A DNA stretch of 42,232 nt from a virus, in the IMG/VR virus record IMGVR_UViG_3300050190_000021, positions 1-42,232 of that record; one strand, given 5' to 3'. The notes below the pieces were generated by a model that searched no databases, was not told the DNA's origin, and saw only the letters and a list, made by a program, of their open reading frames with translations. The translations under genes were made by a program, and so were the position numbers. Below are positions 41,201 through 42,232 of the stretch, piece by piece. How positions within the stretch are numbered: the stretch's first letter is position 1; each line of letters opens with the position of its first letter.

Positions 41201-41846
41201 AAAAGTTGATGTGTATAACAGTGGTTTGACTGTAGCTTCAACGCAGACCTTCAACGGGAATGTATGCCCATCCTTTGTTACAAATACAAATGGTTCAAAT
41301 GCAGTTAACAAGAATGCAACTATACGAGTTGTTGGTAGTTTTGTAACACCTATAGATGCATGGTATGTAAGGGTTACTTTAAGTTCTGGTAGTACTACAC
41401 AATGGTGCGTTTATGATGGTATTCAGATTGTAGATGGTGCTTATCCGGTAACTTTCTATGCAGAGTTGGAGGATACACTTTATGGTTATTTAACTAGTGG
41501 ATTTCCTACTAATACAAATATTTTGCAAAACCCTTGGATAGCACCAACGCTACTTAATGGATGGGTAAATTTGGGAGGTTCATATGCAACTGCGGGATAT
41601 ATGAAAGATAGTATGGGATTTGTTCATATAAAAGGTATGATTAAAAGTGGAGCAACTACACTAGGCACAGTACTATTCATCTTACCAGCAGGATATAGAC
41701 CAGCTCAGACTACATACTTTATGGTTAATACCAATCCAGCAACGTGCATGATTTATATTGATTATGTTGGGAATGTTACTGTTGTTTCGGGAGCATCAGC
41801 ATCAGATACACTAATAAGTACGTTACCATATATAGCGGAACTATAG
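38223..41846 (+). CDS. Gp138-type baseplate spike domain fused to a collagen-like multi-domain fibre
   Basis: 1207 residues from ATG 38223, five bases after GGGGTGG. Residues about 15-140 are a Gp138 N-terminal spike domain (CAEPGIIQSFDPVAQTVTVQ, LLLDVPIVIPRAGGYMLTM, RRHDLSDGIALLGIW). Then come two copies of a three-module block A-B-C, each module ending in WSLI(Q/A)GA and a Gly-X-Y collagen stretch (GATGATGATGSTGPIG), separated by a D module (VSFRAKGLWNGTTAYLNN) resembling carbohydrate-binding folds. An Ig-like domain (about 715-810), a carbohydrate-binding-like domain (about 890-1090) and a C-terminal beta domain (SYATAGYMKDSMGFVHIKG) follow. The spike and collagen are both trimeric, which makes the fusion structurally sensible. 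Confidence 0.88.
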   Translation: MRNISQLSQSKDELYRKLGETIKSTTRCAEPGIIQSFDPVAQTVTVQPCLREEITNQDGSKQWVNLPLLLDVPIVIPRAGGYMLTMPVNIGDECLVIFADMTIDAWWSLGGIQNQIEKRRHDLSDGIALLGIWSQPNVIPNYSTNSTQLRNLDGTSYIDLKQDQIDIVATTVNVNGDGAITYTWIKYATSATGTGITSSPIGMAYIGIAYNKTVVTESSIPTDYSWSLIQGATGATGATGSTGPIGVQGLQGTTGNTGLTGNDGLNGASSYTHIAYATSLDGSIGFSTSNGSGATYIGLYVDDIVVDSETPSMYEWSLIAGANGAQGIQGIDGLNGLPAYLHIAYATSVDGSVGFDTVVSIGKTYIGQYTDSTLADSGTYTMYKWSLIQGATGAIGVSFRAKGLWNGTTAYLNNSTYVDIVTDGLNSYSCKVSNTNEALSNTTYWTILSAQGATGIQGIAGAVGANGAITYTWIMYGTSSLGAGINGSPVGMAYMGIAYNKLASTESEIATDYSWSLIQGATGNTGLTGSTGATGATGATGVAGQTGLQGLQGTTGSTGLAGTDGVNGASSYTHIAYATNSTGSTGFSTTDGSSATYIGMYVDSIVADSNTASLYTWSLIQGANGTNGIAGTNGTNGTNGTPAYLHIAYATSADGSVGFDTVVSSGKTYIGQYTDSTLADSPTYTMYSWSLIQGASGTNGTNGTNGTNGKSYVLNLIGGVRTVAYDASGANPAPAQSAFTCNLYENGILVTPLTWSWSASGNLSGTSTTSSFTPTVAGTYATGSNMVSLTVTYAGQTIMVAGSIVITKALPTFITATKITQTEIDSPAINGGTITGSTLTLGGAANGNGSEIIKDSGNNTVVTVDNTGILVNQGNYRVIEDTGAQIVLSSKSNIMHDAGFENLVLTVGSWDAVNMDGAMISTAFWTMVGSPRLVNKPYGSVFGSLSVAVSSANNVWGESYAYSVTAGKTYTMSAFVTPHFYRNTGGSSVNYSIKVDVYNSGLTVASTQTFNGNVCPSFVTNTNGSNAVNKNATIRVVGSFVTPIDAWYVRVTLSSGSTTQWCVYDGIQIVDGAYPVTFYAELEDTLYGYLTSGFPTNTNILQNPWIAPTLLNGWVNLGGSYATAGYMKDSMGFVHIKGMIKSGATTLGTVLFILPAGYRPAQTTYFMVNTNPATCMIYIDYVGNVTVVSGASASDTLISTLPYIAEL
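38757..40350 (+). repeat. Duplicated A-B-C module block in the spike-fibre gene
   Basis: Modules A, B and C start near 38757, 39024 and 39237, and again near 39624, 39927 and 40149, a shift of roughly 870-910 bases. A copies share AITYTWI and MAY(I/M)GIAYNK, B copies ASSYTHIAYAT, and C copies AYLHIAYATS and GKTYIGQYTDSTLADS. Copies differ at DNA level by many silent changes, so the duplication is not recent or has been kept diverged. The linking collagen runs differ in length. Confidence 0.75.
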
Positions 41847-41855
41847 GAGGTTGTT

Positions 41856-42152
41856 ATGAGAAAAGTATTAAGAATAGATAGCAATGGGTTTTATATTGAA
41901 GATGTAATTTTACAAGATAGTAAGGCAATTCCTTCCGATTGTATAGAAATTATTTGCCCTGATGGTTTTTATAAACCTAAATGGGATGGTAATACATGGG
42001 TAGAAGGATTAACACAAGCTGAGATAGATGCAATTAAAAATGTTCCAGCACCAAAGACAGATACAGAAGTTATGCAAGATACAATAGACACCCTCACATC
42101 GAGTTTAAGTCAAACATCAGATGTGTTAAATTATATGATTGAAAACTATTAA
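41856..42152 (+). CDS. Small tail-associated protein after the fibre gene
   Basis: 98 residues behind AGGAGG. It starts MRKVLRIDSNGFYIEDVIL and contains CPDGFYKPKWDGNTWVEGL, a pattern common in short proteins after tail fibre genes of clostridial phages, and ends in a coiled coil (IDTLTSSLSQTSDVLNYMI). It may help fibre assembly or be a fibre accessory. Function not established. Confidence 0.7.
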   Translation: MRKVLRIDSNGFYIEDVILQDSKAIPSDCIEIICPDGFYKPKWDGNTWVEGLTQAEIDAIKNVPAPKTDTEVMQDTIDTLTSSLSQTSDVLNYMIENY

Positions 42153-42166
42153 GGGGGTAGAAGGAG

Positions 42167-42232
42167 ATGACGAATCCGATGGCTTTATATGTATGTCAAG
42201 GAATAGAAGATGGTTCTTTAGATTACTTATTA
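42167..42232 (+). CDS. Start of the next gene, cut by the window edge
   Basis: The ATG at 42167 follows GGGGGT; a second in-frame ATG at 42179 follows AAGGAG with wide spacing. Only 22 residues are visible (MTNPMALYVCQGIEDGSLDY onward), too few for a family call. The position after fibre genes suggests tail accessory or lysis functions. Confidence 0.5.
   Translation, partial: MTNPMALYVCQGIEDGSLDYLL

Overview
The window is AT-rich, uses Shine-Dalgarno starts throughout (many GTG or TTG starts) and carries almost all of its genes on the + strand. Gene content and order are those of a temperate-type contractile-tailed phage (myovirus) or prophage of a low-GC Bacillota host, most likely Clostridium. 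No integrase, repressor, holin or chromosomal flank is visible, so whether it is integrated cannot be decided here.

Layout. 1-8431: early genes and the first half of the replication module. These are an AbrB-type regulator, small unknown proteins, a DUF2800 Cas4-like nuclease, a DUF2815 ssDNA-binding-type protein, an adenine-type methyltransferase, a NUMOD4/HNH homing endonuclease, a family A DNA polymerase and small accessory proteins. 8432-9637: an inserted control cassette made of tandem hairpins, a 45-residue ribbon-helix-helix gene on the minus strand, a divergent promoter pair with repeated operator-like sites, and an HNH endonuclease. 9634-14619: a primase/VirE-type helicase, an iteron-rich spacer that looks like a replication origin, a VRR-NUC nuclease and a SNF2-type helicase whose reading frame is broken by a TGA just before Walker A. 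14634-15207: a sigma-region-4-like late regulator followed by a probable activator-dependent late promoter.

15208-29072: packaging, head, neck, sheath and tube. The order is zinc-ribbon protein, PBSX-type TerS and TerL, DUF1073 portal, an unexpected DUF3494 ice-binding-type protein, MuF minor head protein, small proteins, DUF2213 protease/scaffold, cement protein, DUF2184 capsid protein, DUF4054 connector, neck and terminator proteins, DUF3383 sheath and DUF3277 tube. 29083-42232: a tail chaperone with a -1 frameshift signal, tape measure, Dit-like protein, baseplate plug, a hub carrying two cell-wall hydrolase domains, a second type of inserted endonuclease, sheath initiator, baseplate J, DUF2612, collar fibre, and a 1207-residue protein that joins a Gp138-type spike domain to a collagen-like multi-domain fibre. 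The baseplate set resembles the simplified contractile baseplate described for cyanophage Pam3.

The most unusual points are the ice-binding-type gene embedded between portal and MuF without a secretion signal; the iteron/AT-rich/hairpin spacer after the VirE-type helicase; the spike-collagen fusion with an internally duplicated three-module block; the RHH/HNH control cassette; and a series of intrinsic terminators repeated along the late operon, two of which form a covarying pair with a GAGA loop. All family names come from recognising sequence motifs by eye; no database search was run.
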